A DNA stretch of 64,000 nt. Origin: JACQAP01 sp035548375 (GTDB lineage: Bacteria; Pseudomonadota; Gammaproteobacteria; Burkholderiales; JACQAP01). The stretch is from the NCBI GenBank assembly GCA_035548375.1, contig DASZTG010000054.1, positions 157,838 to 221,837 on the forward strand, written 5' to 3'. Positions 1 through 7,569 of this stretch are shown in pieces; the stretch's first letter is position 1; every line of letters starts with the position of its first letter. The notes below the pieces were generated by a model, which ran no database searches, was not told where the DNA came from, and worked only from the letters and a program-made list of their open reading frames with translations. The translations under genes and the position numbers were made by a program.

Positions 1-1
1 T

Positions 2-139
2 CTGCCGCGATTGAAAGATCAGACCGATACAGAATTAATAAGATCAATGCTGGAAAAAATTCTTCGCGTAACTGACATATGCGATTCGTTGCTGCAAAGC
101 CGCCCGTACACAGATGCTGAAACAAAACGAGCGGCGTAA
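2..139 (+). CDS. C-terminal end of an unidentified protein, truncated by window start
   Basis: Frame 2 is open from the first base to a TAA at 137-139 and encodes 45 residues ending in TDAETKRAA; the other two forward frames close earlier. The stop lies 26 bases inside the next gene, an overlap typical of co-transcribed genes. The residues (charged, helical, LIRSMLEKILRV) do not identify a family. Because the next gene is a DNA methyltransferase, the missing part could be a restriction or regulatory partner, but that is inference only. Confidence 0.45.
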   Translation: MPRLKDQTDTELIRSMLEKILRVTDICDSLLQSRPYTDAETKRAA

Positions 140-1349
140 TACATCAACATGGGCCAATGTTGGCGTTCATCCTACTCCGCCTCAAATGGTGGACGCATTT
201 TGCTCAGAATTGCTAGTCTTCCTAGAAGATAGCGCCCCTGCTTTACTAGCGGGAAACCAGACCTTGCGTATTGTTGATTTATTTTGTGGAGATGGTCGAC
301 TCGGTGCTTCAATAGCGTGCACACTTCCTATCTTTACTAATCGTAAGATCCACACTACATATATAGATAGCGCGACAAGATATACGCACTCATTGGGGTC
401 AAGGCAATCTGAGTACTCTTTCATAAAGAACAATGTGTTCGAATGGACTCCAAAATTTCCTTTCGACTTGGTCCTACTAAATCCTCCCTTTCTTGCTTTA
501 ACGGCGAGTCAATCTACAAAAATGGGCCTCCCATGGGATGCAGTCCGGCGGTCTGGAAGAAATTTATATGGGCTAGGTATTCGACACGCGCTAGAGCTTT
601 GCTCCCCTGGAGGACTTGTCGCTGCTATTGCCCCGTTCGGCTGGGTTAATGGCGAATATGCATCAAAAATGCGATGCGAATTGCTATCGCTATGTAGTCG
701 AATTGCTATTCACGCCTACCCGCAACGTCGCGTATTTGAGAATGTGAGTCAAGATATAGCATTTCAATTTTTCCTGAAAGGCGACTCTAAGGATCTCAAG
801 AGAGGAAAATTCCAATTCGGATTCAATGGGCATAGATCGCAATCGAAGACGCTAGTTGATAGCGCCTCCACTATAAGCGTCGCGACAAAGAATCCACGTG
901 TTCGAATTGGTCCGTTGGTGTGGAACAGACAAAAAGACAGCCTTACTGGTGCTCGGAAGAACGCGTACCTAGTTGTATATGGGGCAAATATAGATGGGCA
1001 TCGACAGGCATTTCGCCCGTATAGCGACTACGCGTCTAGGAAATATGTTCTGAGAAGCCACTTACCGAAGGAATTTCTCACGAAAGCGCCCGCGCTTTTT
1101 ATTAGAAGAGTAATGCGTGGCCGACCGGGTGCGTGGATAGTCGACTCTATCCTTCGATATAAGGGACATCCATGTGTCGCCGAAAATCATGTGATTGTGG
1201 TTGAACTATCTTCCTCGATGACGAAGAAGAAATGTGAGTCAATTCGGGCCCAGATAACATTGCTTCTCGAAGAGTTCGCGTCCTTGTCGGGATCTCCCAA
1301 TTTACCGGCGGAAGCGGTAAGACGCGCACTCAACTTTATAAAGGGCTAG
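114..1349 (+). CDS. Class I N6-adenine-type DNA methyltransferase (restriction-modification or defence)
   Basis: 411 residues. A TPPQMVDAF segment near residue 20 matches the entry motif of N6-adenine DNA methyltransferases, VDLFCGDGRLG (about 52-62) is the SAM-binding motif I, and DLVLLNPPF (about 118-126) is the NPPF catalytic motif IV. The C-terminal half (about 260-410) would be the target-recognition part, similar in layout to Eco57I/PstI-class enzymes. It is expected to methylate adenine in host DNA. Base composition is much more AT-rich than genes from 1.7 kb onward, which suggests acquisition by transfer. It overlaps the upstream partial gene by 26 bases and is followed after 11 bases by a small ORF. 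No restriction endonuclease is visible in the window, so an orphan enzyme or a system cut by the window edge are both possible. Confidence 0.8.
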   Translation: MLKQNERRNTSTWANVGVHPTPPQMVDAFCSELLVFLEDSAPALLAGNQTLRIVDLFCGDGRLGASIACTLPIFTNRKIHTTYIDSATRYTHSLGSRQSEYSFIKNNVFEWTPKFPFDLVLLNPPFLALTASQSTKMGLPWDAVRRSGRNLYGLGIRHALELCSPGGLVAAIAPFGWVNGEYASKMRCELLSLCSRIAIHAYPQRRVFENVSQDIAFQFFLKGDSKDLKRGKFQFGFNGHRSQSKTLVDSASTISVATKNPRVRIGPLVWNRQKDSLTGARKNAYLVVYGANIDGHRQAFRPYSDYASRKYVLRSHLPKEFLTKAPALFIRRVMRGRPGAWIVDSILRYKGHPCVAENHVIVVELSSSMTKKKCESIRAQITLLLEEFASLSGSPNLPAEAVRRALNFIKG

Positions 1350-1360
1350 CCATAAAAGCT

Positions 1361-1531
1361 ATGATAATTGTTGAACTAGACGAGTCGGATGTGGCCGTAA
1401 TTTTGGAATGTCTGGAGTATTCCAAAACAAATGTTCGAGATGCTGAAGGTACTCCTGTTACTGTTCGCCAAGAAAATCTAGCGCGAATTGAACGGGCCGC
1501 AACTCGACTCCGTCAAGCGTCCACCAGCTGA
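1361..1531 (+). CDS. Small 56-residue protein downstream of the methyltransferase
   Basis: ATG at 1361 opens 56 codons to a TGA at 1529-1531, starting 11 bases after the methyltransferase stop, so it is likely in the same transcript. The predicted protein is acidic at the N-terminus (VELDESDV) and ends with a basic helix (ENLARIERAATRLRQ). Base composition matches the AT-rich methyltransferase gene rather than the GC-rich downstream genes. No family is recognised with confidence; a small regulator or antitoxin-like accessory protein of the island is conceivable. Support rests on position, composition and codon plausibility. Confidence 0.5.
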   Translation: MIIVELDESDVAVILECLEYSKTNVRDAEGTPVTVRQENLARIERAATRLRQASTS

Positions 1532-1677
1532 ACTGGGAATTCGACCAGAAATTCCTAGAGTTATTGGTGCGATTCGATGTACCAATTAACATTTCATCTG
1601 CCTGCTGCGGAGTGATCGTCGCATAAAAATTCGAGACTGCAGGTAGTCGTTGTGAGAATTAGATAGGGGCGAATATA

Positions 1678-2259
1678 TTGGAACTCCGCGAAACTCACAT
1701 CTTCGTCCGTGAAGTCCTCCACCACGCCGGCCGCAAGGTCGATCCACCGGCACTCTGCGTCGTGGCCTGCGCCGTTCTCGCCAATCCTAAGGCCGGCAAA
1801 CCGACCGAAGCCAACCTCGATGACTACGTCGCGGCTTCAGTGGAGATCGGCGCGATGCTTTCGCGCAAGGCGCTGGACGCAATGGGCGGCCGCACGGCGA
1901 TCGCCTACGGCAAAGGCGTGATGGTCGGCGCGGATGGCGACCTCGAGCAAGGCGCGGCGATGATCCATTGCAAGATCGGCCTTTCGATGCGCACTGCGGT
2001 CAAGGCCGGGCTGGCGTTGATCCCGGGTAACGGCAAGCTGGGTTCGCCCGGCGCGACGCTGGACGTCGTACTCGGCGGCATAGATACCAGCTGGGACTAC
2101 GACGCCATGGATACGATAGAGATCCGCGTGCCCGGCGCGCCTCGCGCCGACGAGATCCTCCTCGCCGTGGCCTTCGCCACCGGCCGCCCGAACGCGCGCA
2201 TCACGGGCGCGAGCGAGACGGTAGTAAAGGAATTGGTTGCCGAGCTGAAGGGGAAGTAG
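1678..2259 (+). CDS. AA_synth (DUF1185) family protein
   Basis: 193 residues from a TTG start preceded by AGGGGCG. The protein matches the AA_synth/DUF1185 family, small single-domain proteins annotated as amino-acid synthesis with no firmly established reaction. Supporting segments are the N-terminal ETHIFVREVLHHAGR, the central GKPTEANLDDYVAASVEIGAML, the GKGVMVG and EQGAAMIHCKIGLSMRTAV segments, and the length. It is the first gene with the GC-rich composition of the chromosome after the AT-rich island. It appears monocistronic, with a long GC hairpin just behind the stop. Family assignment is fairly sure; biochemical role is unknown. Confidence 0.7.
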   Translation: MELRETHIFVREVLHHAGRKVDPPALCVVACAVLANPKAGKPTEANLDDYVAASVEIGAMLSRKALDAMGGRTAIAYGKGVMVGADGDLEQGAAMIHCKIGLSMRTAVKAGLALIPGNGKLGSPGATLDVVLGGIDTSWDYDAMDTIEIRVPGAPRADEILLAVAFATGRPNARITGASETVVKELVAELKGK

Positions 2260-2262
2260 AAG

Positions 2263-2308
2263 ATCCCCCTCTCCCCTGCCCTCTCCCGCGAGGGGAGAGG
2301 GAGCTATA
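2263..2308 (+). terminator. GC-rich hairpin after the AA_synth gene
   Basis: The segment beginning three bases after the stop contains CCCTCTCCC-GCG-AGGGGAGAGGG, a long stem with a small loop. It lacks a strong T tract. Similar CCCTCTCCC/GGGGAGAGGG elements are common intergenic repeats in GC-rich proteobacteria, so it may be a repeat that also serves as a terminator. The rest of the gap to 2499 shows no gene. Confidence 0.5.
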
Positions 2309-2499
2309 AGGCCCACCCGCCACGATTCAGGAAATTACGACGACCAATCGCCTGCATCGGTTATCACAGCGATGACGATGCCTCATTTCTACTCGCTTTT
2401 CTTCGTGTTTCTTCGTGTTCTCAAGGGAGCGCCAGCGAACACTCATATGCACCCGTAGGGGTGTGTGCCGCTTGCGGCGCGTGGTGAAGAAGGTCTGCT

Positions 2500-3285
2500 C
2501 TAGCTGAAAGCCCCCATCCGCGCATTGTGCCCACCATCCACATTGATCACGATGCCACTCAAGTAAGCCGCCCGCACTGAAGCGGCGAACACCACGACAT
2601 CCGCGACTTCCTCGACAGTCGCAGGCCGGCCCAGCGGCAGGCCTTTCATGAATTCACGCCAGCGCTCGGGATCGCCGAGCTTGTCGGCGGCCCGCCCCTT
2701 CATGAGAGTGACGATGCGCTCGGTTTCCACCGCGCCGGGGCTGACGGCGAGCACGCGAATGCCGTCCTCGATGCTGTAGCTGCCCAGCGTTCGCGTGAAA
2801 GCATTGAGCGCCGCATTGCCGGCCGACCCGGCGATGTAGCCGGCGTCGAGCCGGTCGGCGGCCAGGCCCGTCACGTTGACGATCACGCCTTTGCGCCGCG
2901 CTTTCATCGCAGCGTAGTAGGCCCGGGACAGGTTGATGTACCCGAACACCTTCAGGTCCCACGCGGCGCGCCAGCGCGCCTCGTCCACGGATTGCAAGTC
3001 GCCACCGGGGATTGCACCGGCATTGTTGACGAGGATGTCCGGCGTGCCGGTCGCCTCGAGCAATGCGGCGACGCTCTCGCTTTTCGCGAGGTCAAGCGCG
3101 TGCGCCATCGCTTCGACGCCATGGTCGGCGCGGATGCCCTCCGCCGCGCGACCGATTGCTTCCGCGCTGCGCGAGACGATATGCAGTGAGCAGCCTTCGT
3201 CCGCCAGCCCGCGTGCGATGGCGAGGCCGATGCCCTTCGATGCGCCAGTGACAACGGCAGTCTTTCCCTTCAGACCCAGTTCCAC
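2500..3285 (-). CDS. SDR-family oxidoreductase lacking the canonical YxxxK pair
   Basis: 261 residues, GTG start at 3285 chosen because GGGAG lies seven bases upstream. A Rossmann fold is clear: TGASKGIG nucleotide-binding motif at about 14-21, NNAG at about 86-89, and the C-terminal GIVINVDGG typical of SDR enzymes. At the catalytic position the sequence reads GYIAGSAGNAALNAF, where most SDRs have YxASKAAL; the lysine of YxxxK is absent. It may therefore have altered chemistry or belong to the atypical subgroup that carries AGSxGNAAL. It stands alone, divergent from nothing, behind the 190-base repeat element. Substrate unknown. Confidence 0.8.
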   Translation of the reverse strand: MELGLKGKTAVVTGASKGIGLAIARGLADEGCSLHIVSRSAEAIGRAAEGIRADHGVEAMAHALDLAKSESVAALLEATGTPDILVNNAGAIPGGDLQSVDEARWRAAWDLKVFGYINLSRAYYAAMKARRKGVIVNVTGLAADRLDAGYIAGSAGNAALNAFTRTLGSYSIEDGIRVLAVSPGAVETERIVTLMKGRAADKLGDPERWREFMKGLPLGRPATVEEVADVVVFAASVRAAYLSGIVINVDGGHNARMGAFS

Positions 3286-3312
3286 TACTTACTCCCTATC
3301 TAGACCTAAATC

Positions 3313-3502
3313 TCACCACGGAGAACATTCACTTCTATCCCCCCTTGAGGGGGACGGAGAGCACGGAGAAAGACAAGGAAAAAAAGATAACTTGGGCATT
3401 GGTAACCAAGGTCGACTCATGTGGATATCTTCAAAATTCATCCGCGACCATTCCCCATTAGTTCTTGCCCTTCTCCGTGATACTCCGTGCTCTCCGTGGT
3501 GA
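3313..3502. repeat. MITE-like intergenic element with 12-bp terminal inverted repeats
   Basis: Perfect inverted ends TCACCACGGAGA (3313-3324) and TCTCCGTGGTGA (3491-3502) bound a 190-base segment without a gene. The inner parts also contain shorter ACGGAG/CTCCGT copies. A second element with related ends lies at 11547-11720 and a collapsed palindromic version at 12437-12454. Confidence 0.6.
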
Positions 3503-3521
3503 AAAGTAGATATTTTTAGAG

Positions 3522-4559
3522 TCACCCCGCAGGATTCGGAAACCGATACTGGATTTCCCTGATGTCCTTCAACGTGTCTTCATCCAGCTCCACCTGCGCC
3601 CCTGCGATGTCCTCCGCCAGTTGCGCCAATGTCGTCGCGCCGATGATCGACGAGCCCAGGAACCAGCGGCTGTTCACATAGCCCAGCGCCAGTTGCACCA
3701 GCGTCTTGCCCCGCCTTCTCGCGAGCGACGCATAGGCATCGACCGCTTCGCTCACCATCGGCTTGCGGAAACGAATCCCCAGCGAATCGAACAGCACGAA
3801 GCGCGTGCCGGGCGGCTTGGCGCCGCCCATGTACTTGCCCGAGAGGATGCCCGCCGCGAGAGGGCTGTAGGCGAGCAGGGTCATCTTTTCGCGGAACAGC
3901 GTTTCCGCGAGGTCGTTGTCGACATTGCGCGAGATCAGGCTGTAGCTGTTCTGTATCGTCACCGGCCCCGGCAGGCCGAGACGCTTGGCTTCTTCGCGAA
4001 ACTTGCACACGCCCCAGGCCGATTCGTTCGAAAGGCCGTAGTGCCGGATCTTGCCCGCCTTGATCATCGCGGCCATGCCCTTGACCTGCTCCTCGATCGC
4101 GGGGCCGTCCTTTTCCTTGGAAGGGTCGAACTCGGTCGCGCCGAAGTTCGGCACGTTCCGCTGCGGCCAGTGGATCTGGTAGAGGTCGATGTAGTCGGTC
4201 TGCAGGCGCTGCAGGCTGGTGTCGACGGCTTCCGCGATCACGCCTTGCGTGAGGTCCGTGCGCCCCTCGCGAATCCAGTCGCGCCGGCCCGGGCCCGCCA
4301 CTTTCGTGGCGACATAAAGCTTGTCGCGCTTCTGCTTCGCGAGCCAGGTGCCGAGGAATTTCTCGGTGCGGCCCTGCGTCGCCGCGTTCGGCGGCACGGG
4401 ATACATCTCCGCCGTGTCGATGAAGTTGATGCCCTGCCCGACTGCATAGTCGAGCTGCTCGTGGGCCTCCTTCTCGCTGTTCTGCTCGCCCCAGGTCATG
4501 GTGCCGAGGCAGACGCGGGAGACGTTCATGTTCGTGCCGGGGAGGATGTGGTATTTCAC
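3522..4559 (-). CDS. NADP-dependent aldo/keto reductase, Tas-like
   Basis: 345 residues from a GTG with GGGAG upstream. The aldo/keto reductase barrel signature is complete: VCLGTMTWG near residue 17, catalytic Asp and Tyr in FIDTAEMYP (about 51-59), catalytic Lys in YVATKVAG, and His in QIHWPQ. The insertion between the Tyr and Lys segments and the IIGATTLAQL segment near the C-terminus match the E. coli Tas/YghZ type subfamily. It probably reduces aldehydes or ketones with NADPH in the cytoplasm; substrate unknown. It is divergent from hipBA, whose AT-rich promoter is just beyond its start. Confidence 0.88.
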   Translation of the reverse strand: MKYHILPGTNMNVSRVCLGTMTWGEQNSEKEAHEQLDYAVGQGINFIDTAEMYPVPPNAATQGRTEKFLGTWLAKQKRDKLYVATKVAGPGRRDWIREGRTDLTQGVIAEAVDTSLQRLQTDYIDLYQIHWPQRNVPNFGATEFDPSKEKDGPAIEEQVKGMAAMIKAGKIRHYGLSNESAWGVCKFREEAKRLGLPGPVTIQNSYSLISRNVDNDLAETLFREKMTLLAYSPLAAGILSGKYMGGAKPPGTRFVLFDSLGIRFRKPMVSEAVDAYASLARRRGKTLVQLALGYVNSRWFLGSSIIGATTLAQLAEDIAGAQVELDEDTLKDIREIQYRFPNPAG

Positions 4560-4608
4560 TGCGGAACTCCCGATGTCGTTTGAGTGGGCGGGGATTGAAT
4601 ATCACTGA

Positions 4609-4674
4609 AACTGATGCTTTACATTTATCATTTTTACTGATATTTTACGATTATCAATTATATTGATAACCATC
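4609..4674. promoter_or_regulatory. hipBA promoter/operator region with perfect palindrome
   Basis: The gap between the aldo/keto reductase and hipB is strikingly AT-rich for this genome. At 4651-4669 it contains TTATCAATTATATTGATAA, two perfect 8-base arms around a 3-base spacer, ending five bases before the hipB ATG. In characterised hipBA operons HipB binds inverted repeats overlapping the promoter and represses its own transcription, so this is the likely operator. A partial copy (TTATCATTTTTACTGATA) lies just upstream at about 4625-4642. Confidence 0.6.
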
Positions 4675-4911
4675 ATGCAACTGCTGAACGGCAGCAACCA
4701 GCTCGGACATATTATCAAGGCACGCCGCAAGGCTCTTGGCCTTACGCAGCAGGCCCTGGCCTCGCGACTGGCGATTACCCAGAACCGCCTGTCGCAAATC
4801 GAAGCCGCGCCGGGCTCGCTGACCTTCGATCGACTCGTGGACCTGCTCAACATTCTCGGCCTCGACCTGATGGTGCAGGATCGCAAGCCCGGGAAGAAGG
4901 CAGACTGGTAG
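4675..4911 (+). CDS. hipB: HipB-type XRE antitoxin and autorepressor
   Basis: 78 residues from ATG 4675; an in-frame TTG at 4663 exists but lies inside the palindromic operator, so the ATG is preferred. A helix-turn-helix of the XRE family covers about residues 8-60 (ARRKALGLTQQALASRLAITQNRLSQIEA), and the short C-terminus (LGLDLMVQDR) matches HipB, which caps the dimer. It would neutralise HipA by complex formation and repress the operon by binding the palindrome immediately upstream. The hipA gene starts 19 bases after its stop. Confidence 0.88.
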   Translation: MQLLNGSNQLGHIIKARRKALGLTQQALASRLAITQNRLSQIEAAPGSLTFDRLVDLLNILGLDLMVQDRKPGKKADW

Positions 4912-4930
4912 GCCGGAGCGCGATCTCGAC

Positions 4931-6247
4931 ATGCAATCGCTTACGGTCTGGGTCAATGGCCTGCGTGCAGGGGAATGGAGAATCCCGAGGCGCGGCAACG
5001 AGGAATTCCAGTATGCCGATGACTGGCGCCTGTCGGAGGAAGGGCGCCCGATCTCGCTTTCCTTGCCGTTCAGCCCTGACAACGCGCCGATCAAAGGCGC
5101 GGCGGTCGCAAATTATTTCGACAATCTGCTTCCCGATAGCAACGCCATTCGACAGAGAATCCAGGGACGCTTCGGAATCGAATCGCGACGCGCATTCGAT
5201 CTGCTGAGTGCGATAGGCCGGGATTGCGTGGGCGCCGTCCAGCTGCTGCCATCCGGGGAAAAGCCGGAAGGCATTCGCAGCATCGCCGCAAAGGCCCTGA
5301 CCTCCGCCCAGGTCGAAACGCGGCTGAACAACACTTTGTCGCCTGCTCGCATCCACGGCGCAGCGGAAGACGATTTTCGAATTTCCATCGCCGGCGCACA
5401 GGAAAAGACGGCGTTCCTGCGTCACAACAATCGTTGGTGCGAGCCGGCGGCCAGCACCCCGACGACGCATATCTTCAAGCTGCCGCTGGGCCTGGTCGGC
5501 GGCCGCAAGATGGACATGCGCACCTCGGTCGAGAACGAATGGCTGTGCTCCCGGATCGTCGCCGCCTTCGGCATTCCGATCGCTCCTTGTGAAATCGGTC
5601 GATTCGGCGAGACCAAGACCCTGATCGTGGAACGCTTCGACCGCCAATTGCACTCGAGCGGCAAGTACTGGTTGCGGCTGGTGCAAGAGGATTTTTGCCA
5701 GGCGCTGGGCCTGCCGTCTTCCCGCAAATATGAAGCGGACGGCGGGCCCGGCCTGCCGGACCTGGCGCGCGTCCTGCGCGGCTCGGTCAATCGCGACGGC
5801 GACCTGCAGATGCTGCTCGCTGCGCAAATCGTATTCTGGATGCTCGCGGCGGGCGACGGCCACGCCAAGAATTTCAGCCTCCGCATACTGAGCCAGGGCC
5901 GCTACCAGCTCACGCCGCTTTATGATGTGCTTTCCTTCTGGCCTATCGTCGGAAAGAGCGCGAACGACATAGCCCGCCAGGATTTGCGCATGGCCCTGGC
6001 TCTGCGCGGAAAGAACAAGCATTACAAGATGGGCGAGATCCAGCGCCGGCACTTCAACGAAACCGCCGCGCTGATGGGAATCGGCAAGGATGCCGAAGCC
6101 CTCATCGAGGCGCTATTGGTCAAGGTACCCGATGCGGTGGAGGCAGCCCAGCGCGGGTTGCCCAGGGATTTTCCACAGGACGTCCTCGACAAGATCCTGT
6201 CGGGATTGACCGATTCCGCCAAGCGACTGGCGGCAATGAAGCCCTGA
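4931..6247 (+). CDS. hipA: HipA serine/threonine kinase toxin
   Basis: 438 residues, close to E. coli HipA (440). The Ser of the autophosphorylation loop is present in ISIAGAQEKTA (Ser152), catalytic Asp309 in AAGDGHAKNFS, and metal-binding Asp332 in LYDVLS, nearly the same numbering as the E. coli protein. The N-terminal half carries the HipA N domain (AVANYFDNLLPD, GRDCVGAVQLLP). Characterised HipA phosphorylates glutamyl-tRNA synthetase and halts growth, promoting persistence; all key residues are present here, so activity is expected. It forms an operon with hipB. Confidence 0.93.
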   Translation: MQSLTVWVNGLRAGEWRIPRRGNEEFQYADDWRLSEEGRPISLSLPFSPDNAPIKGAAVANYFDNLLPDSNAIRQRIQGRFGIESRRAFDLLSAIGRDCVGAVQLLPSGEKPEGIRSIAAKALTSAQVETRLNNTLSPARIHGAAEDDFRISIAGAQEKTAFLRHNNRWCEPAASTPTTHIFKLPLGLVGGRKMDMRTSVENEWLCSRIVAAFGIPIAPCEIGRFGETKTLIVERFDRQLHSSGKYWLRLVQEDFCQALGLPSSRKYEADGGPGLPDLARVLRGSVNRDGDLQMLLAAQIVFWMLAAGDGHAKNFSLRILSQGRYQLTPLYDVLSFWPIVGKSANDIARQDLRMALALRGKNKHYKMGEIQRRHFNETAALMGIGKDAEALIEALLVKVPDAVEAAQRGLPRDFPQDVLDKILSGLTDSAKRLAAMKP

Positions 6248-6285
6248 CGGCAACCGCAGTGCCTGAAAATGCGGCGCGGCCCCCG

Positions 6286-6687
6286 TCACTCCATGGGCTT
6301 GTTCCGCAGCAGCAGCGGCACGACCTGTCTCTGGAAGGTTTCGTGGCAGTTCTTCGCCTCGGTGTCCATCACGCCCGCTCGTTCGCTTTCCGGGCGATCG
6401 AGGATGTCATTCACTTTCTGCAAGGCCGCCGGGCGTTCTTTCGCGACGAAATCATCGTCCGACAATTCCTTCGCGACGACCTGGAACATGCTCCCGATAT
6501 AGCGATACCCGGTCACGCGGGCATTTTTGGGGTCGTGCTCGGCGAAGTAAGTCACCCAGTACTGGTTCACGTCCGCGCAATAGAGCGAACGGGTCGCAAG
6601 GGACTCGTCGCGCTCCAGCTTCGAGGCAGCCGCTTGCGAACTTGCAAGCGAAATTGCCAGCAGTACGAAGGGAACAATCGGTCGCAC
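6286..6687 (-). CDS. Small exported protein of unknown function
   Basis: 133 residues if read from the GTG at 6687, which gives a clean signal peptide (VRPIVPFVLLAISLASSQAAA followed by SKLERDE, first residue Met when initiated). An ATG at 6723 gives 12 more residues and a poorer signal peptide. The mature part has two cysteines (LYCADV, AKNCHE), which could form a periplasmic disulphide. It is convergent with hipA and divergent from the Spy-like gene. No family recognised. Confidence 0.6.
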   Translation of the reverse strand: MRPIVPFVLLAISLASSQAAASKLERDESLATRSLYCADVNQYWVTYFAEHDPKNARVTGYRYIGSMFQVVAKELSDDDFVAKERPAALQKVNDILDRPESERAGVMDTEAKNCHETFQRQVVPLLLRNKPME

Positions 6688-6815
6688 GTTATTGCGCTCG
6701 CCAGCCAGGAATTCGTGCCGCATCTTCGCTCCGGTTCGGACGGAAGCGCACAGGGTAGCGGAAAACGCGGCGGGCCTGCTTCGCGCCCGCCGGCAACGCG
6801 CTACCCAGCCATTCC

Positions 6816-6830
6816 TTCACAAAACTTTAC
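6816..6830. promoter_or_regulatory. CpxR-box-like site upstream of the Spy-like gene
   Basis: TTCAC-AAAAC-TTTAC reads GTAAA-N5-GTGAA on the minus strand, one mismatch from the CpxR consensus GTAAA-N5-GTAAA. It lies about 80 bases before the start of a Spy/CpxP-like gene followed by an OmpR/CpxR-type regulator, the context where such a site is expected. The match is short, so chance occurrence is possible. Confidence 0.4.
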
Positions 6831-6911
6831 GTTCCCGAGAATTTCCCGCAACGCCGCTGCGGCAACCTGCGCACCTCGGGCAATAGTGCCCGCTCTCAAG
6901 GAGATCCATTC

Positions 6912-7493
6912 ATGGAAACCGCACCCGTTCCCGCAGGCGAGCCCAACGGCTCGCGCTGCTCGCGTTCCCACCGCTGCGGCCCGCGCGCTGGCCGCGCATT
7001 GCTATTCATCCTCGCCGTCGTCGCCGCGGGCTTCATCGGCGGCTACGCCGCCAAGTCCCACGCCCACGGTCCGGGCATGATGTTCGGCGGCCCGATGATG
7101 TCCGGGCCGATGGACCCGGCCGAACTCGACAAGCACGTCGAGCGCATGGTGAAGCACTTCGCGGTCGAGGTCGATGCCACGCCCGAGCAGCAGGCGAAGC
7201 TCACCACCATCGCGCAGGGCGTCGCGCATGACCTCGCCCCGTTGCGCGGCAAGATGAAAGAGGCGCGCAAGCAGGCACTCGACATCCTGACCGCGCCCCA
7301 GATCGATCGTGCCGCCGCCGAAGCCTTGCGCGCGGAGCACATCGCGCTGGCGGACACGGTGTCGAAGCGGATCACGCAGGCGCTCGCCGATGCGGCCGAC
7401 GTGCTGACGCCTGAGCAGCGCATGAAGCTCGCCGAGCGCATGGAGCGTTTCGGACACGGCCCGCATCCCCGCGGTCCGCATCCGGAAAGCTGA
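6912..7493 (+). CDS. Spy/CpxP-like periplasmic protein (LTxxQ family), membrane-anchored
   Basis: 193 residues with AAGGAG before the ATG. A Cys/His/Arg-rich cytoplasmic start (SRCSRSHRCGPR) is followed by one membrane segment (ALLFILAVVAAGFIGGYAA, about 30-48), then a Met/Gly/His-rich stretch (HGPGMMFGGPMMSGPM) and a helical domain. The helical part contains the LTxxQ-type motifs TPEQQAKL and LTPEQRMKL seen in Spy, CpxP and CnrX/ZraP-like proteins, which act as chaperones or metal-binding sensors in the periplasm. The C-terminus is also His/Pro-rich. It is the first gene of a three-gene unit with a two-component system, so it is probably an accessory sensor or target of that system. Confidence 0.75.
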   Translation: METAPVPAGEPNGSRCSRSHRCGPRAGRALLFILAVVAAGFIGGYAAKSHAHGPGMMFGGPMMSGPMDPAELDKHVERMVKHFAVEVDATPEQQAKLTTIAQGVAHDLAPLRGKMKEARKQALDILTAPQIDRAAAEALRAEHIALADTVSKRITQALADAADVLTPEQRMKLAERMERFGHGPHPRGPHPES

Positions 7494-7569
7494 GCGCACG
7501 GCCTTGCGTAACCGTCCCGGCCAGGCCGTTTCGACAAGCCCGGCCGGGACGGGTACATTCAAAGCCATC

